Source: Natronobeatus ordinarius
GTDB lineage: Archaea > Halobacteriota > Halobacteria > Halobacteriales > Natrialbaceae
Assembly (NCBI RefSeq): GCF_024362485.1
Contig: NZ_CP101456.1
Span: 3,038,001-3,102,000, forward strand
DNA length: 64,000 nt
Direction of reading: 5' to 3'
Below the pieces are notes generated by a model that saw only the letters and a list, made by a program, of their open reading frames with translations, was not told the origin of the DNA and did no database searches. Below, piece by piece: positions 8,472-16,749 of the stretch; within the stretch, counting starts at the first letter, position 1, and every line of letters begins with the position of its first letter. Position numbers and translations under genes: made by a program.

Positions 8472-9665
8472 ATGGACAGCGTCGATGCGGCCGGGCTCGG
8501 GATCGGCGACGAGTACCCGCCTCGGATCATGGGCGTCTTGAACGTCAGCGAGGAGTCGCCGTACGATCCGAGCGTCTACGACGACCCCGCGGCCGCCGCA
8601 CGGTACGTCGACGAGGCGCTGATCGGTCAGGGCGCAGACATCGTCGACGTCGGCCTCGAGTCGGCGAACAAACGCTTCGAGGTGCTCACCGCCGAGGAAG
8701 AACTCGAGCGGTTACACGTCGCCCTCGAGACGATCGATCGGGTCACCGGCGACGCCGTCTTCTCGATCGAGACGCGGTACGCGTCGGTCGCCGACGAGGC
8801 GCTCGCGTCGGGGTTCGACATGGTCAACGACATCTGTGGCTTCGCCGACCCCGAGATGCCGACCGTCTGTGCCGACCACGACGCCGCCGTCGCCAAGATG
8901 GCGAGTCCGCCGGACCTCGAGCGGCCGGGGGCGGTCGAGGAGACCGACTGGGCAGCCCGGAAGTCGCCCGCGTGGGCCGCCGAGGCCGACTACGTCGACA
9001 TGGTCTACGAAGCCCTCAAACAGAACGGCTTCACGGAGAAGACGATCGTCGACCCTGCCTTCGGCGGCTGGAGCGAGGCCCAGACGCTCGAAGACGACCG
9101 CGAGACGTTCCGCCGACTGGGCGAGTTCCGCGCGCTCGGCAAGCCGATGCTCGTCTCGATCAACCGGAAGAACTTCCTCGGCGAACTCGCCGGCCGGGAG
9201 ACCGACGAACGGCTTCCCGTGAGCCTGGCGGCCACCTCGATGGCGGTCGAACGCGGCGCCCACGTGATCCGGACCCACGACGTCGCCGAGACGCGCGATG
9301 CGGCCCTGATCGGCGCGGCGTTCACCGAGCGATCGACGGTCACCCGTGAGGCGTTCTCGCTCTCCCGGCTCGACCTGGGGTCGACCAGGGAGCTGCGCGC
9401 CTACCTCGCCGAACGCGACGTCGATCCCCTGCTGGCAGACGACTGGGTCCACCACGCCCTCGAGATCGAGGGGCTCGATCCCGGCGATGTGAGCCTGCTC
9501 GCTCGAGTCGCCGGCGAGAGCGGTGCGGTCTGGATCGAGGGCGGCGGAGACCAGTGGCTCCTGGTCGGTTCGACGGCGGCGATCGCTCGCGTCAGCGAAC
9601 GGCTACGGCGCGAATCGGGTACGGTGGCCGAACTCGGCGCCGAACTCGAAGAAACCGTACGCTAA
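8472..9665 (+). CDS. folP: Dihydropteroate synthase (haloarchaeal long form)
   Basis: FolP condenses a hydroxymethyl-dihydropterin diphosphate with p-aminobenzoate in folate-type cofactor synthesis. Visible motifs follow the DHPS barrel: IMGVLNVSEESP (family MGVLNVTPDSF), DIVDVGLESA, MVNDICGF, the SRK-like loop SINRKNFLGELAGR and the RTHDV motif near the barrel end. The pterin loop SEESPYDPS is divergent. At 397 residues it is about 110 longer than bacterial DHPS; the extra C-terminal domain (from about residue 290) is of unknown role. mptE, which makes the pterin diphosphate, lies 197 bp downstream, so the two act in consecutive steps. Confidence 0.88.
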   Translation: MDSVDAAGLGIGDEYPPRIMGVLNVSEESPYDPSVYDDPAAAARYVDEALIGQGADIVDVGLESANKRFEVLTAEEELERLHVALETIDRVTGDAVFSIETRYASVADEALASGFDMVNDICGFADPEMPTVCADHDAAVAKMASPPDLERPGAVEETDWAARKSPAWAAEADYVDMVYEALKQNGFTEKTIVDPAFGGWSEAQTLEDDRETFRRLGEFRALGKPMLVSINRKNFLGELAGRETDERLPVSLAATSMAVERGAHVIRTHDVAETRDAALIGAAFTERSTVTREAFSLSRLDLGSTRELRAYLAERDVDPLLADDWVHHALEIEGLDPGDVSLLARVAGESGAVWIEGGGDQWLLVGSTAAIARVSERLRRESGTVAELGAELEETVR

Positions 9666-9670
9666 GAGAA

Positions 9671-9680
9671 AGTTTATGCC
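9671..9680 (+). promoter_or_regulatory. TATA-like box upstream of the hairpin and mptE
   Basis: AGTTTATGCC directly after the folP stop is a plausible TATA element. A start about 25 bp downstream would place the transcript's 5' end at about 9698-9702, exactly where the nested hairpin begins. This is inferred from spacing only. Confidence 0.4.
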
Positions 9681-9700
9681 GGAGGCTTCGAAATAGGGGG

Positions 9701-9755
9701 GTGGAAGCCGGGTCGCCTCCCGGGTAGGGGTACTTTGGAGGCCGTCCCGGCCCAC
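9701..9755 (+). ncRNA. Nested hairpin, candidate structured leader or small RNA
   Basis: Four helices nest in 55 nt: GTGG (9701-9704) with CCAC (9752-9755); GCCGGG (9707-9712) with CCCGGC (9746-9751); GCCTCC (9715-9720) with GGAGGC (9737-9742); GGGTA (9722-9726) with TACTT (9731-9735, two G-U pairs), closing a GGGG loop. About 21 pairs are interrupted only by a 2-nt bulge, a small internal loop and a 1x1 mismatch. It lies between folP and mptE, with a TATA-like box ideally spaced before it. It could be the 5' leader of mptE, a processed 3' end of folP or an independent RNA. No known riboswitch class is recognised. Confidence 0.45.
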
Positions 9756-9862
9756 ACACGGAATTATTGCGCGATCGATTCGACGAGTGTCGACCAGCAG
9801 TCTCTACGCTGTTCGTAACGAAGAGACGTGACGGTCATGTACGTCGCTACACAACGAGCAGC

Positions 9863-10561
9863 ATGGAGTTCGACGAGTGGGAACCCGTCTACGAGGCGAT
9901 CCTCGAAACGTTCGGCTACGACCGGGAGGCCGACGAACGGGCGCGTGACGTGCTCGCCTCGCTGACGGGGCCGTTCGACACGACACACCTCTCGGCCGTC
10001 GATGGCGCGACCGTTGCGATCGCCGGGGCAGGGCCCTCCCTCGACTCGGTCGCCGACCTCGAGCGAGCCCGCGAGGTCGACGTCGTGATCGCCGCTTCGA
10101 CGGCGGCGGACGTCCTCGAGGCCAACGGCGTGACCGTCGACTGTATGGTGACGGATTTGGACAAGAACCCGGAGACGGTCCGGCGGCTGACCGCGGAGGG
10201 AATCCCGGTCGCAGTGCACGCCCACGGCGACAACATACCGGCCGTCCGGTCGGTGGTTCCCGACTGCGTCGACGAGTTCGTCCTGCCGACGACCCAGGCC
10301 GCCCCGAGCGGGCCAGTGCGGAACGTCGGCGGGTTCACCGACGGTGACCGGGCCGCCTTTCTCGCCGACGCCCTGGGGGCCGCCGACCTCGAGTTCGTCG
10401 GCTGGGACGTCGACGATCCCGCCGTCGGATCAGTGAAGGCGCAAAAACTCGAGTGGGCCGAACGGCTGCTGTACTGGCTCGAACGACGACGCGGGGACCG
10501 GTTCTCGGTCCTCGACGGCCGTCGCGAGGAGATCGAGACCGACGCCCTCCCGCTCGAGTAG
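9863..10561 (+). CDS. mptE: 6-hydroxymethyl-7,8-dihydropterin pyrophosphokinase (MptE/DUF115)
   Basis: The 232-residue protein begins MEFDEWEPVYEAILETFGYD; I rejected the upstream in-frame start because the added 32 residues are not family-like. Diagnostic DUF115 motifs are VAIAGAGPSLDS, VIAASTAADVL, CMVTDLDKNPE, VHAHGDNI and NVGGFTDGDRA. In archaea this enzyme replaces bacterial FolK, transferring pyrophosphate from ATP to the hydroxymethyl pterin, and feeds DHPS-type or methanopterin-type condensation. It follows folP on the same strand, separated by a structured 197-bp region that may control it. Confidence 0.92.
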   Translation: MEFDEWEPVYEAILETFGYDREADERARDVLASLTGPFDTTHLSAVDGATVAIAGAGPSLDSVADLERAREVDVVIAASTAADVLEANGVTVDCMVTDLDKNPETVRRLTAEGIPVAVHAHGDNIPAVRSVVPDCVDEFVLPTTQAAPSGPVRNVGGFTDGDRAAFLADALGAADLEFVGWDVDDPAVGSVKAQKLEWAERLLYWLERRRGDRFSVLDGRREEIETDALPLE

Positions 10562-10618
10562 CGACTCTCACTCGAGAACGCCAACGCTCGCTATCGCGAT
10601 CGGCCGTCGCTGGGCGTT

Positions 10619-10722
10619 CGTTCGCCGGTCACTCGACGGTCGCCCGTTCGCCGGTCACTCGACGGTCGCCCGTTCGCCGGTCACTCGACGGTCGCCCGTT
10701 CGCCGGTCACTCGACGGTCGCA
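10619..10722. repeat. 26-bp tandem repeat, four copies, containing the usp stop region
   Basis: Four head-to-tail units start at 10619, 10645, 10671 and 10697. Each reads CGTTCGCCGGTCACTCGACG followed by GTCGCC (last base A in the final copy). On the minus strand the unit encodes ATVE-stop, i.e. the last codons and stop of the adjacent universal stress protein, so the array looks like amplification of that gene's 3' end into the space before mptE. Confidence 0.9.
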
Positions 10723-11180
10723 CGCGCGTCGATCGACTCCCCCTCGACGCGTTCTTCTTCGACGTTCACCGTCAGGACGGGGACGGTCGAACACCGGACG
10801 ACCCGTTCGGCGACGCTGCCGAGCAGGAGGCGGTCGATACCGCCACGGCCGTGGGTTCCCATGATCACGAGGTCACAGCCGTCGGCCCTGGCTTCCTCCG
10901 CGATGACGCGACTCGGAGAGCCCTCGAGTACCGCCGTCTCGACGGGGACGCCATCGGCCAGCGCCTCGACCCGCTCGACGGCTTCCGTCCCTTCCTCACG
11001 CAGGGCGTCGCTGATCCCATCCCAGGCGGTCTCCATCGGGAGGCCACCGTAGCTCGCCGCGTTGACGACGTACACTGTCCGGATCGTCGCGTCGTGTTCG
11101 CGCGCGAACTCGACCGCGTACTCGACGGCGCGTTCGACCTCCGCCGATCCGTCGGTCGGGACGAGGATCCGATCGTACAT
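10707..11180 (-). CDS. Single-domain universal stress protein (UspA)
   Basis: A 157-residue UspA domain: [22 protein letters not shown] at the start, the conserved strand and loop DLVIMGTHGRGGIDRLLLGSVAERVVR with the ATP-binding G-2x-G-9x-G-S pattern, and PVLTV at the end of the fold. A 16-residue acidic tail follows. A TATA-like element (minus-strand CTTAATACC near 11210) lies close to the start, fitting leaderless transcription. The stop codon sits inside the last unit of a 26-bp tandem array that repeats this gene's 3' end. Confidence 0.92.
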   Translation of the reverse strand: MYDRILVPTDGSAEVERAVEYAVEFAREHDATIRTVYVVNAASYGGLPMETAWDGISDALREEGTEAVERVEALADGVPVETAVLEGSPSRVIAEEARADGCDLVIMGTHGRGGIDRLLLGSVAERVVRCSTVPVLTVNVEEERVEGESIDARATVE

Positions 11181-11304
11181 CGTGATATGCTACCATACGT
11201 CAGCGAACGGTATTAAGCATTGTCGTGTGACGACCAGTCGACGAGCCGGTGGGCGCGGTACTGGAACTGGGTCCCGGCGATTGGCCGCTCGCGAACCGAG
11301 CCGT

Positions 11305-12351
11305 TCAATCGACCGGCTCTTCGAAGACGACCGCTTCGACGTCGGCCACGCCCGCACGCCGCACGACTGCCCGGATGGGGTCGATCGCCCCGGCCAGGTT
11401 GTCCGAACCGCCGTCAAGGATCAGGATCCTGGCGTACGCACCGGGCTCGAGGACGCCGTATTCGAGGTCGAGCAACTCCGCACCGTTGACGGTCGCCATC
11501 CGGAGGATCTGGCGGGCCGACAGGTCCGACAGCTTCGAGAGGAACGCCATCTCGCGAAACATCGACGGCGAGTTGAGCATGACGTTGTCGGTGCCGAGAG
11601 CGACCGTCGTCCGCGCCGTGAGTTCCTCGATCGGCGGCAGCCCGACGCCCGTGACGAGGTTCGAACGTGGACAGACGACGACCGGCACCGCCCGATCCTC
11701 GATTCGATCCAGATGAATCGCCTCGGGGTGGACGACGTGGATCAGAAACTCCGGGTCGAGGTCGAGCGCCGGATTGAGGTCACTCGCGTCCGCCTCGCCG
11801 GCGTGGATGGCGAAGGGTTTTCCCGCCTCGCGGGTGGCCGTTCGCTCGCGGTCGAAGACGGCGTCGTTCGCCCCGCTCGCCCCGAAGCCGTCGCCCGCTT
11901 CCATCGCCTCGAGCGACTCCCGACCGAAGGCGAACGCGTCGATCTCAAGCCCCTCTGCCGCCTCCCTCAGCATCCGAACGCCGTCGGCGCCGCCCTCACG
12001 GAAGTCGAAACAGGCCGCCGTCCCACCCTGGAGCATGTACCGCAGCGACCGACGCATCGAACCGACGAGCGCTTCCCGGGACGCCTCCCGGAGCAATCGA
12101 TGCTTGAGCCCGTCCGGCGGCGCAACCAGCTCTTCGAGCGAGAGTCCCCCGCCCGCCTCCTTCGCGATCGAATCACCGATGTGCGTGTGGGCGTTGACGA
12201 ACGCCGGCAGCACGATCGACGACGAGTCGACGGACGCCTCCTCGATACGCTCGATCCGTCCGTCGTCGCCGACCACCAGTCGTCCCTCGACGGGCTCGAG
12301 CTCCCGTCCCCGGAGGATCGTTCCCTCGTACACCGCCCCGTCGCGTTCCAT
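11305..12351 (-). CDS. Amidohydrolase-family deaminase/chlorohydrolase-like enzyme
   Basis: The start at 12351 (MERDGAVYEGTILRG, 348 aa) gives the normal N-terminal composite beta domain; the longer open frame upstream is Arg-rich and not family-like. Metal-binding motifs are FVNAHTHIGD (HxH), FAIHAGEADASD (His) and VALGTDNVMLNSPSM (Asp). The order fits the cytosine deaminase/TrzA-AtzA branch of the amidohydrolase superfamily, which deaminates purine- or triazine-like rings with a single metal. The substrate is unknown. The next gene upstream on the same strand is an HD phosphohydrolase with a 62-bp gap, so the two may be cotranscribed. Confidence 0.85.
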   Translation of the reverse strand: MERDGAVYEGTILRGRELEPVEGRLVVGDDGRIERIEEASVDSSSIVLPAFVNAHTHIGDSIAKEAGGGLSLEELVAPPDGLKHRLLREASREALVGSMRRSLRYMLQGGTAACFDFREGGADGVRMLREAAEGLEIDAFAFGRESLEAMEAGDGFGASGANDAVFDRERTATREAGKPFAIHAGEADASDLNPALDLDPEFLIHVVHPEAIHLDRIEDRAVPVVVCPRSNLVTGVGLPPIEELTARTTVALGTDNVMLNSPSMFREMAFLSKLSDLSARQILRMATVNGAELLDLEYGVLEPGAYARILILDGGSDNLAGAIDPIRAVVRRAGVADVEAVVFEEPVD

Positions 12352-12413
12352 ACCTACGGTTTCGGCGGGAACGTCTTGAACGGTTCGTCGGCCGCTCACT
12401 GGGCCGTACCCGA

Positions 12414-13640
12414 TCACTCGAGGAACTGATCGAGCGTCGCGTAGAGCCCGGTTCGGCTCTCGCTCACGAGCGGGCCGTCGATGTCGAGCCCGAGGACGTC
12501 CACGGCGGCGCGACCGACCCGTTCGCGGACGTCCGCCGGCGAGTAGACGCCGAGTCGCCACTGGGAGTACTGGGCCGCCCGCAGGGCGTCGACCAGCGGC
12601 GACTGGTAGCCCAGCCGACGGACCTCGCCGTTGACCATCACCCGGGTCGTCGACTCCTTCATCGACGGCCGCCCGGGGACGTCGAGGATCACGCTCTCCT
12701 CCTCGACGGCCGCCTCGTCGGAGATTTCCCGCTCGAACGCCCGGATCGACTCGTGGTCGGCCTCGACGATCCCGCCGGGAACGTCGTCGATCTCCGCCCA
12801 GACCGCCCGCTTGTAGAGGTCGCGCTCGTCGAGCCGCCGCGAGAGCTCGCTCGTCACCTCGTGGCTCCGGAGCGCGACGATCAGGTCGTGGTCGTCCATC
12901 CGCTGGAGCGTCGCCGCGTCGACGGCCCCGGCCTCGAGCAGCGCTCGGGTCGCCTGCCGCAGCATCGCCTTGCTGATCCGGGCGACGCTGTGGTTGTAGA
13001 CGGTCGGGTTCATCAGCGCCCGCGCGACGAGGAGGCTCTCGGCGGTCTGGACGTTCCCCTCGCCCAACACAAGCTCGCCGTCGACGAAGGTGAGTTCGCG
13101 CACGAGCCGGCCGTGGTCGATCGTCCCGTACGGCACGCCGGTGTGGTGGGCGTCCCGCACGAGGTAGTCCATCCGGTCGACGTCGAGTTCGCCCGAGACG
13201 ACCTGGCCGAAGCGGCCTCCGCCCGCCACCAGGTCTGCCACGTCGTCCGGGTCAAGATCGTGAGTCCGTAAAACGTCGCCGACCTGTCCCGACGCCAGCA
13301 GCTCGTGGACGTCGTCGTGGTACCGACCCGTCCGTCGATACGTGAGCGTCTCTAAGTTGTGGCTGAACGGGCCGTGGCCAACGTCGTGTAACAGCGCCGC
13401 CGCGCGCACCCGTTCGGCCTCGAGCCCCTCGACGCCGAAGTTCTCGAGCGCCTCGCAGGCGAGATGGTACACCCCCAGACTGTGCTCGAACCGGGTGTGG
13501 TTCGCCGACGGGTAGACGAGCGAGACCGTCCCGAGCTGTCTAACCTCCCGCAGCCGCTGCATCGCCGGCGTGTCGAGGAGCGCTCGAGCGACGCCGTCGA
13601 TCTCGATGTGGTCGTGGACGCTGTCCTTGATGATCTTCAT
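12414..13640 (-). CDS. HD-superfamily phosphohydrolase (SAMHD1/dGTPase-like)
   Basis: The 408-residue protein starts MKIIKDSVHDHIEIDGVA, the stereotyped opening of this archaeal/bacterial family. HD-domain metal ligands are visible in YPSANHTRFEHSLGVYHLA (His), AALLHDVGHGPFSH (His-Asp) and the later Asp in DVDRMDYLVRDAHHTG. Family members hydrolyse deoxynucleoside triphosphates or other phosphoesters. Product and substrate here are not determined by sequence. The C-terminal 150 residues form the usual helical cap. Confidence 0.88.
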   Translation of the reverse strand: MKIIKDSVHDHIEIDGVARALLDTPAMQRLREVRQLGTVSLVYPSANHTRFEHSLGVYHLACEALENFGVEGLEAERVRAAALLHDVGHGPFSHNLETLTYRRTGRYHDDVHELLASGQVGDVLRTHDLDPDDVADLVAGGGRFGQVVSGELDVDRMDYLVRDAHHTGVPYGTIDHGRLVRELTFVDGELVLGEGNVQTAESLLVARALMNPTVYNHSVARISKAMLRQATRALLEAGAVDAATLQRMDDHDLIVALRSHEVTSELSRRLDERDLYKRAVWAEIDDVPGGIVEADHESIRAFEREISDEAAVEEESVILDVPGRPSMKESTTRVMVNGEVRRLGYQSPLVDALRAAQYSQWRLGVYSPADVRERVGRAAVDVLGLDIDGPLVSESRTGLYATLDQFLE

Positions 13641-13869
13641 TGCCGACTATTCGATCGAATCGTACAAAAACTGTCGCCCGCACACACTGATTGGGCAGCG
13701 ATTGTCTCTCGTCCGCTCCGGCGGGAGGGCATATCACGGATAAAAATAACGACATTGATAACTGGTTCCGTCACCCACGACAAAGAGCGTTGCACTCGGC
13801 CAATCTGATGCCGCCCTTACTCTTCTCAGTTCGACAGGGTTTTGAATCGCTCGTGAGTGAACGTGACGT

Positions 13870-14556
13870 ATGCACGAGGACCTCAAGGCGGGTGTCCGCG
13901 ATTCGCTCGCGATTCTGCTCGGCATCTTGCCCTTCGCCCTCGTTTTCGGGATCGCCGCCGACGGCGCGGGGCTGACGATGGGTCAGACCGTGGCGATGTC
14001 AGCCGCGGTCTTCGCCGGCACCGCCCAGCTGGCCGCCGTCGAGCTACTCGGCGACGCCGCCCCGCTCGCCGTCGTCATCGGCACGGCGGTCGTGATCAAC
14101 CTCCGGATGTTGATGTACTCGGCGTCGATCGCACCCCACCTCGCGACGTATCACAAACGAACGCGGGCGTACCTCGCGTACTTTCTCACCGATCACGTCT
14201 ACGCGGTGTCTATCGGCGAGTACGTCAACGAGGATCGCGACCGAGACAAACGGCTGTACTACCTCGGGCTCGGCCTGAGCATCTGGCTCATCTGGATCGT
14301 CGGCACGGTTGCCGGCGCCGTCTTCAGCGCCGGCGTCCCGCCGGCGTGGCAGCTCGATTTCGTCATCCCGCTGGTCTTCCTCGCCATCCTGGTCCCGGCG
14401 ATGAAGACCCGACCACAGGTCGCCGCTGCACTCGTTAGCGCGGGCGTCGCCATCGGCGTCTTCACCGCCGGAATCCCTGCCGGGCTCGACCTCATGGTCG
14501 GTGCCGTGGTTGGAATCGTCGCCGGCGTCGCGACCGAGGAGGTGTTGAGCCGATGA
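13870..14556 (+). CDS. azlC: AzlC-type branched-chain amino acid exporter, large subunit
   Basis: This 228-residue membrane protein is the permease half of the AzlCD system: DSLAILLGILPFALVFGIAA, then GTAQLAAVELLG and VINLRMLMYSASIAPHL, the family's characteristic segments, with about seven or eight transmembrane helices. AzlCD exports branched-chain amino acids and analogues. The gene overlaps azlD by ATGA, so the two are translated together. There is no regulator in the immediate neighbourhood. Confidence 0.93.
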   Translation: MHEDLKAGVRDSLAILLGILPFALVFGIAADGAGLTMGQTVAMSAAVFAGTAQLAAVELLGDAAPLAVVIGTAVVINLRMLMYSASIAPHLATYHKRTRAYLAYFLTDHVYAVSIGEYVNEDRDRDKRLYYLGLGLSIWLIWIVGTVAGAVFSAGVPPAWQLDFVIPLVFLAILVPAMKTRPQVAAALVSAGVAIGVFTAGIPAGLDLMVGAVVGIVAGVATEEVLSR

Positions 14557-14891
14557 GCGGCTACAGCGCCCTCGAGATCTGGGCCGTGATCGTCGCCGTC
14601 GGCGTCGCGACCTACCTCATCCGGCTCTCGTTCATCCACCTGTTCGGACGGATCAACGAGGTCCCACCGCGGGTCAAACTGTTCCTCAAGTTCGTTCCGG
14701 CGGCGGTGCTCGCGGCGCTCGTCGCCCCACAGCTCATCAGTATCGGGCCGACCGTCCAGGAGACGCTCGTCGACGAGCGGCTGCTCGCCGGTGTCGTCGC
14801 CGGCGTGGTGGCCTGGTGGACCGAGGACATCCTCGCGACGATCGTCGCCGGGATGGTAGCGCTCTGGACGCTCCAGTTTCTCCTCTTCTGA
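14553..14891 (+). CDS. azlD: AzlD-type branched-chain amino acid exporter, small subunit
   Basis: The 112-residue protein has four hydrophobic helices and AzlD features: VGVATYLIRLSFIHLFGRI near the N-terminus and FLKFVPAAVLAALVAPQL in the middle. Its start overlaps the azlC stop by four bases. AzlD is required with AzlC for export activity. The gene ends exactly where the convergent brkB-like gene ends on the other strand, leaving no intergenic space. Confidence 0.93.
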   Translation: MSGYSALEIWAVIVAVGVATYLIRLSFIHLFGRINEVPPRVKLFLKFVPAAVLAALVAPQLISIGPTVQETLVDERLLAGVVAGVVAWWTEDILATIVAGMVALWTLQFLLF

Positions 14892-15674
14892 TCACTCGAC
14901 GATCTCCGGCCTGGACAGCACGACGTTGATCACCGCTCCCGTGAGGACCAGAACTCCCGCGAAGTAGAGCCAGATGACAAACAGGAAGACGGTACCGATC
15001 ACCCCGTACGCCTCGTACTGCCCGGCGTTCGCGGCGTAGAGCTGGAACCCGATCTGCAGAATCGTCCAGCCGACGGCGGCGAACGCGGCTCCCGGGAGAA
15101 TCTCGGTCAGTCTTACGGAGATCGGCGGGAGGACGTAGTAGACCGGGAGGAAGGCCACGAACAACCCGAGGATCAACGCGACCCAGCTGAGAACGCCGAC
15201 GAACGGGATCTCGCCCGCCAGTATCCCGAGGATCACTCCGACGACGATCATCAAACCGAGCGCCACGGCGATTGCGAACACGATCACGATCCCGTCGCGG
15301 ATCTCCTCGAGCAGCGAATCCTCGCCGGCTTCGCCGTAGACCTCGTCGAACGCCTTGCTGAGGCCGCGAAACACCTTCAATCCACCCCAGGTCGCGACAG
15401 CGAGGGCGATAACTGACGCCTCGGCGCGACCGGCCTCGGTCGTCAGCGCGATCGTCACGAGGTCCTCACCGGCATCCGGGAGCAGGTCGCCGGCGACTTC
15501 GATCAGGTCCTGGGCGAGTTCCTCACCGCCGACGATCGAGCCCACCACGAGCGCGAGCACCACCAGCGGGATGAGCGAAACGAACGCGTAGTACGCAAAC
15601 CCCGCGGCGAGGAAGGTGAGCTCGCGATCGCTCGCAACCTGGTAGATCGAGACGAGTGTCTCCCTCGCGTCCAT
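14892..15674 (-). CDS. YihY/BrkB-family membrane protein
   Basis: From the ATG at 15672-15674 (MDARETLVSIYQVASDRELTFLAAGFAYYAFVS) the protein has 260 residues and six membrane helices. The YihY hallmark is the N-terminal amphipathic stretch with AxxAYYAFVSLIPL and the central GWTILQIGFQLYAAN. The longer frame upstream adds non-family residues. YihY/BrkB proteins were once called ribonuclease BN by mistake; their function is unknown, with transport or envelope roles proposed. Confidence 0.88.
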   Translation of the reverse strand: MDARETLVSIYQVASDRELTFLAAGFAYYAFVSLIPLVVLALVVGSIVGGEELAQDLIEVAGDLLPDAGEDLVTIALTTEAGRAEASVIALAVATWGGLKVFRGLSKAFDEVYGEAGEDSLLEEIRDGIVIVFAIAVALGLMIVVGVILGILAGEIPFVGVLSWVALILGLFVAFLPVYYVLPPISVRLTEILPGAAFAAVGWTILQIGFQLYAANAGQYEAYGVIGTVFLFVIWLYFAGVLVLTGAVINVVLSRPEIVE

Positions 15675-15793
15675 ACCGTGGCTATACGGACCCCCACACC
15701 AAAGAGCGTGTGACTTCCCTGCAGATTCTGAGGCGTGGACGCCCACGACGCGTGGTCGTCGCTCGAGTTCAGCGACCGAGACCGGCTCCTCGA

Positions 15794-16528
15794 CTACGGC
15801 AGTTCACAGAAGTTGTGCGTCGCGAACACCTGGCCGTCGTCGGACAGGTAGACGCCGACGCCGCCACGATCCCAGGAGTCATCGAGCATCGCCTCCCGGT
15901 GTGGTGGCGAGTTCATCCACTGGTCGACCAGCCCCTCGGCGAGCTCCTCGGGCGTCTCGTAGCGGTTGATCTCGTCGTCGTTCCCCTGGACGTTTCGGTC
16001 GGCCCAGGTCATCGCGAGATTCTCGCCGTACACCTGACAGTAATCGCCGACCTCGTCGAAGCGATCCATCGGACTCTCTCCGTCGGGATTCGTGTGATCG
16101 AAGTACTCCCGCTCGTTCATGTCGACGCTGTGTGCCCGTGACACGGAGGCGATCGTGCCGTCCCACTCGATGGGATCGAGCCCGTGTGCTTCCCGCCGAT
16201 CGTTGACCTCGGCGTGAACGAAGTCCTCGACGACCTCGGACGAGAACGTGCCGCTCGACGACGCGTACGTCGACTCGTGCGGGTCGTTCGGATCGACCAG
16301 GTCGGGCTCGCGCTCTCCAGCCGGTGGCGGCTCGTCGAAGACGACGGGCGACGGCTCCGGCTCGAATTCGCCGACCAGCGTCGGCGCGAGAACGACGACC
16401 CCGACGACGAGCGACACGAACAGAACGACGACGATCACGAGGTGGACGAGCGCAACGAGTGAACGGAGTATCCCACGCTCGTCGCTGGGCGTGGCGGTCG
16501 AGCGATCACGACGGCGAGGACCGGTCAT
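15794..16528 (-). CDS. Membrane-anchored CAP/SCP-domain protein
   Basis: The 244-residue protein has a short Arg-rich cytoplasmic N-terminus, one transmembrane helix (about residues 25-52), a Pro/Glu-rich linker and a CAP domain from about residue 100. CAP signatures visible are HSVDMNEREYFDHTNPDG, GENLAMTW, a WMNSPPHREAML motif and GGVGVYLSDDGQVFATHNFC. CAP proteins are extracellular and some bind lipids or have peptidase-like sites. Here the domain should face outside, anchored at the cell surface. Function in archaea is not established. Confidence 0.88.
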   Translation of the reverse strand: MTGPRRRDRSTATPSDERGILRSLVALVHLVIVVVLFVSLVVGVVVLAPTLVGEFEPEPSPVVFDEPPPAGEREPDLVDPNDPHESTYASSSGTFSSEVVEDFVHAEVNDRREAHGLDPIEWDGTIASVSRAHSVDMNEREYFDHTNPDGESPMDRFDEVGDYCQVYGENLAMTWADRNVQGNDDEINRYETPEELAEGLVDQWMNSPPHREAMLDDSWDRGGVGVYLSDDGQVFATHNFCELP

Positions 16529-16625
16529 TCGGCTCGCGGTTCCACGCTCCGGGCTAAGTGCGCGAGGGTCAGTTGCGCTCGTTGAGAGTGATCAATTCGA
16601 GTGATAGTCAGCGATCGATGACGCT

Positions 16626-16749
16626 CTATAGTAACCGTTGAACGTCATTGCACACCCGGTCACGACCATCGGCGGTCAGCCTCGTCGACGAGGTCGAGGC
16701 TGCCCGCTCGGCTGTGACCGGGTGTAACTCGTTTCAACGAATACTATAG
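16626..16749. mobile_element. 124-bp palindromic element, copy 1 (MITE-like)
   Basis: The element is bounded by the inverted termini CTATAGTA (16626-16633) and TACTATAG (16742-16749). Inside are near-symmetric arms: ACACCCGGTCAC pairs with GTGACCGGGTGT, and GGTCAGCCTCG with CGAGGCTGCCC, around a short loop. Copy 2 at 39344-39467 is exactly the same length, in inverted orientation, and matches closely outside the loop. It has no coding capacity. Terminal inverted repeats, dispersal and near-identity suggest a non-autonomous mobile element or an extragenic palindrome. The stop of the 16734-17054 gene lies within it. Confidence 0.8.

Noticed and set aside
6698-9349. 883-codon plus-strand frame spanning LLM, MBL and folP genes
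   Set aside because: Arg/Pro-rich composition typical of a GC-skewed shadow frame; three known proteins occupy the other frames.
9701-9758. Hairpin followed by ACA (9756-9758) as an H/ACA guide RNA
   Set aside because: The internal loop is too small for a guide pocket and no kink-turn G-A pairs are seen in the upper stem, so the assignment was not made, though the fold itself is reported.
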